The translations under genes and the position numbers were made by a program. The notes beneath the pieces are model-generated. The model saw nothing but the letters and a program-made list of their open reading frames with translations. It was not told where the DNA came from and did no database searches. A stretch of DNA of 5,663 nucleotides from an uncultured Clostridia bacterium (GTDB taxonomy: Bacteria; Bacillota; Clostridia; UBA1381): assembly GCA_934454745.1 (NCBI GenBank), contig CAKSGP010000108.1, positions 1 through 5,663 of the forward strand, read 5' to 3'. Of the stretch, positions 4,162 through 5,663 are shown piece by piece. The number at the start of each line of letters is the position of its first letter. Within the stretch, counting starts at the first letter, position 1.

Positions 4162-5663
4162 ATGTGCGGTATATGCGGATATATAAACCATAAAAAGAAT
4201 TTTGTAAAAGATGAAATACACAATACAAATAAAGTGCGTGAGATGAATAACGCACTTATACACAGAGGACCGGATTCGGAGGGGGTATGGATTGGCGAGC
4301 GTGCGGTTTTTGCACATCGCCGTCTTGCTGTCGTTGATATATCGGGCGGAGCCCAGCCTATGAAAAGAATGTCGCAGGGCTATGAATTTGTCATAGCCTA
4401 TAACGGCGAGCTGTATAATACAGCCGAGCTTAAATCGGAGCTTTCGGGATTTGGGTATGAATTTGAAACGACCTCAGATACGGAGGTACTGTTATATGCG
4501 TATATCCATTACGGAACGGATTGTCTAAAAAAGCTTAACGGGATATTTGCCTTTGCAATATATGATTCTATGCGCAGATGTGTAGTCCTTGCCCGTGACC
4601 GTTTCGGAGTAAAACCGCTTTTTTATTATCGCCTTGGTGATACGGTAGTATTTGCATCAGAAATTAAAGCGTTGTTTAAATACCCTGGAATAAATGCGGA
4701 GCTTGACCGAGACGGTTTATGCGAACTTCTTGCAATGAGCCCCGCAAGAACAGAGGGCAACGGCGTGTTTAAGGGTGTTAAGGAAGTGCTTCCTGCTCAT
4801 TTTATACGTATATCAAACGGCAAAATGACAGAGAAACCATATTGGGAGCTAAAAAGCGGTGAGCATAAGGATAGCTATGACGATACAATTTCAAATGTGC
4901 GGTATCTTTTGTGCGATGCTATAAAGCGTCAGCTTGTCTCAGACGTTCCTATTGCAACATTTCTTTCGGGTGGGCTTGATTCAAGCTTTATAACGGCAGT
5001 TGCGGCAAAGGAGATGCCGGGAATTTCCACATATTCATTTGATTATGAGGGTAATGACAAATATTTTAAACCCACAAGCTTTCAGCCTGATCCAGACAGT
5101 GAATGGGTACCGAAAATGAGTGAGTCATTTAATACAGACCATACATATCTTGTATGCCCTAATGACGTTTTGGTGCCAATGCTTGATGATGCACTGTTTG
5201 CAAAGGATTTACCGGGCATGGCAGATTGTGATTCGTCTTTGGTATATTTCTGCCGTGAGGTAAAAAAGCGTCATACGGTTGTGCTGTCGGGAGAGTGTTC
5301 GGATGAAATATTCGGAGGTTATCCCTGGTTTCGTGATCCTGATGCCTTTAAGAGAGAGGCGTTCCCTTGGTGCTATGATTTATCAATGCGTGAGGCTATA
5401 TTAAAAGACAGTGTGAAAAATACACTGAAAATCAATGAATATTCTTATGAAAGATACCGTCAAAGTATAGAGCAGACGCCAGTATATTGCGGTGATAATT
5501 TGGAGGAAAAACGCCGTCGTGAAATATCCTGGCTCAATATTAAGTGGTTTATGACAAATCTCCTTGACCGAAAAGACAGAATGAGTATGGCATCAGGACT
5601 TGAGGTTCGTGTTCCCTTCTGTGACCACAGACTTGTCGAATACGTATGGAATATACCTTGGGA
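4162..5663 (+). CDS. asnB: Glutamine-hydrolysing asparagine synthetase AsnB, partial (C-terminus beyond right edge)
   Basis: Makes asparagine from aspartate, glutamine and ATP in the cytoplasm. I translated 500 codons; the family usually has about 610-630, so roughly the last fifth is missing. Cys2 directly after the initiator Met (MCGICGY) is the class II glutaminase nucleophile. The amidotransferase domain continues with RGPDSE (35-40), RLAVVD (54-59), NGELYN (81-86), SDTE (105-108) and RDRFGVKPLFY (145-155). The synthetase domain has the PP-loop SGGLDSS (269-275), which binds ATP, then SGECSDEIFGGY (376-387) and LLDRKDRMSMASGLEVRVPF near the edge. A FKPTSFQPDPDSEWV insert follows the PP-loop, as I recall from a clade of Firmicute AsnB proteins. 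AAGGAG (4146-4151) lies 10 nt before the start. It follows sigG by 46 bp without a terminator, so read-through is possible, but the enzyme is ordinary amino acid biosynthesis. Confidence 0.95.
   Translation, partial: MCGICGYINHKKNFVKDEIHNTNKVREMNNALIHRGPDSEGVWIGERAVFAHRRLAVVDISGGAQPMKRMSQGYEFVIAYNGELYNTAELKSELSGFGYEFETTSDTEVLLYAYIHYGTDCLKKLNGIFAFAIYDSMRRCVVLARDRFGVKPLFYYRLGDTVVFASEIKALFKYPGINAELDRDGLCELLAMSPARTEGNGVFKGVKEVLPAHFIRISNGKMTEKPYWELKSGEHKDSYDDTISNVRYLLCDAIKRQLVSDVPIATFLSGGLDSSFITAVAAKEMPGISTYSFDYEGNDKYFKPTSFQPDPDSEWVPKMSESFNTDHTYLVCPNDVLVPMLDDALFAKDLPGMADCDSSLVYFCREVKKRHTVVLSGECSDEIFGGYPWFRDPDAFKREAFPWCYDLSMREAILKDSVKNTLKINEYSYERYRQSIEQTPVYCGDNLEEKRRREISWLNIKWFMTNLLDRKDRMSMASGLEVRVPFCDHRLVEYVWNIPW

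Overview
This window looks like a chromosomal segment from an endospore-forming Clostridia-type Firmicute. The support is the spoIIGA-sigE-sigG sporulation cluster with strongly conserved products, AT-rich DNA, strong purine-rich ribosome binding sites, and consensus SigA and Spo0A DNA signals. Genus and species cannot be read from it.

Layout. On the minus strand, from the left edge to 1193, is mtaB, a tRNA methylthiotransferase cut at its C-terminal TRAM domain. It is transcribed away from a plus-strand gene (1350-1580) for a small HPr-like protein that has lost the phosphorylatable histidine. Two back-to-back SigA-type promoters with only 6 bp between their -35 boxes serve these two genes. 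Two tandem intrinsic terminators (1598-1630, 1648-1674) close the HPr-like unit. A compact promoter region at about 1677-1752 then carries two perfect Spo0A boxes and a TATAAT -10 with no normally spaced -35, resembling the Spo0A-activated spoIIG promoter of Bacillus. Downstream lie spoIIGA (1785-2540), sigE (2563-3276) and sigG (3345-4115), all co-directional with no terminator between them. The window ends inside a glutamine-dependent asparagine synthetase gene (4162 to the edge).

How the genes work together. In sporulation, Spo0A~P switches on spoIIGA-sigE. SpoIIGA, a membrane aspartic protease, removes the N-terminal pro-sequence of SigE in the mother cell. SigG acts later in the forespore. 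Placing the forespore factor behind the mother-cell factor creates a need to block early SigG synthesis. The sequence between sigE and sigG contains a nested inverted repeat that could occlude the sigG start codon. Smaller hairpins sit at the predicted 5' ends of the spoIIGA and HPr-like transcripts. mtaB and asnB are housekeeping functions with no obvious link to sporulation, although asnB could receive read-through from sigG.

No RNA genes, CRISPR arrays, insertion sequences or prophage pieces were seen. The genes are familiar; the interest lies in the regulatory DNA and RNA between them.
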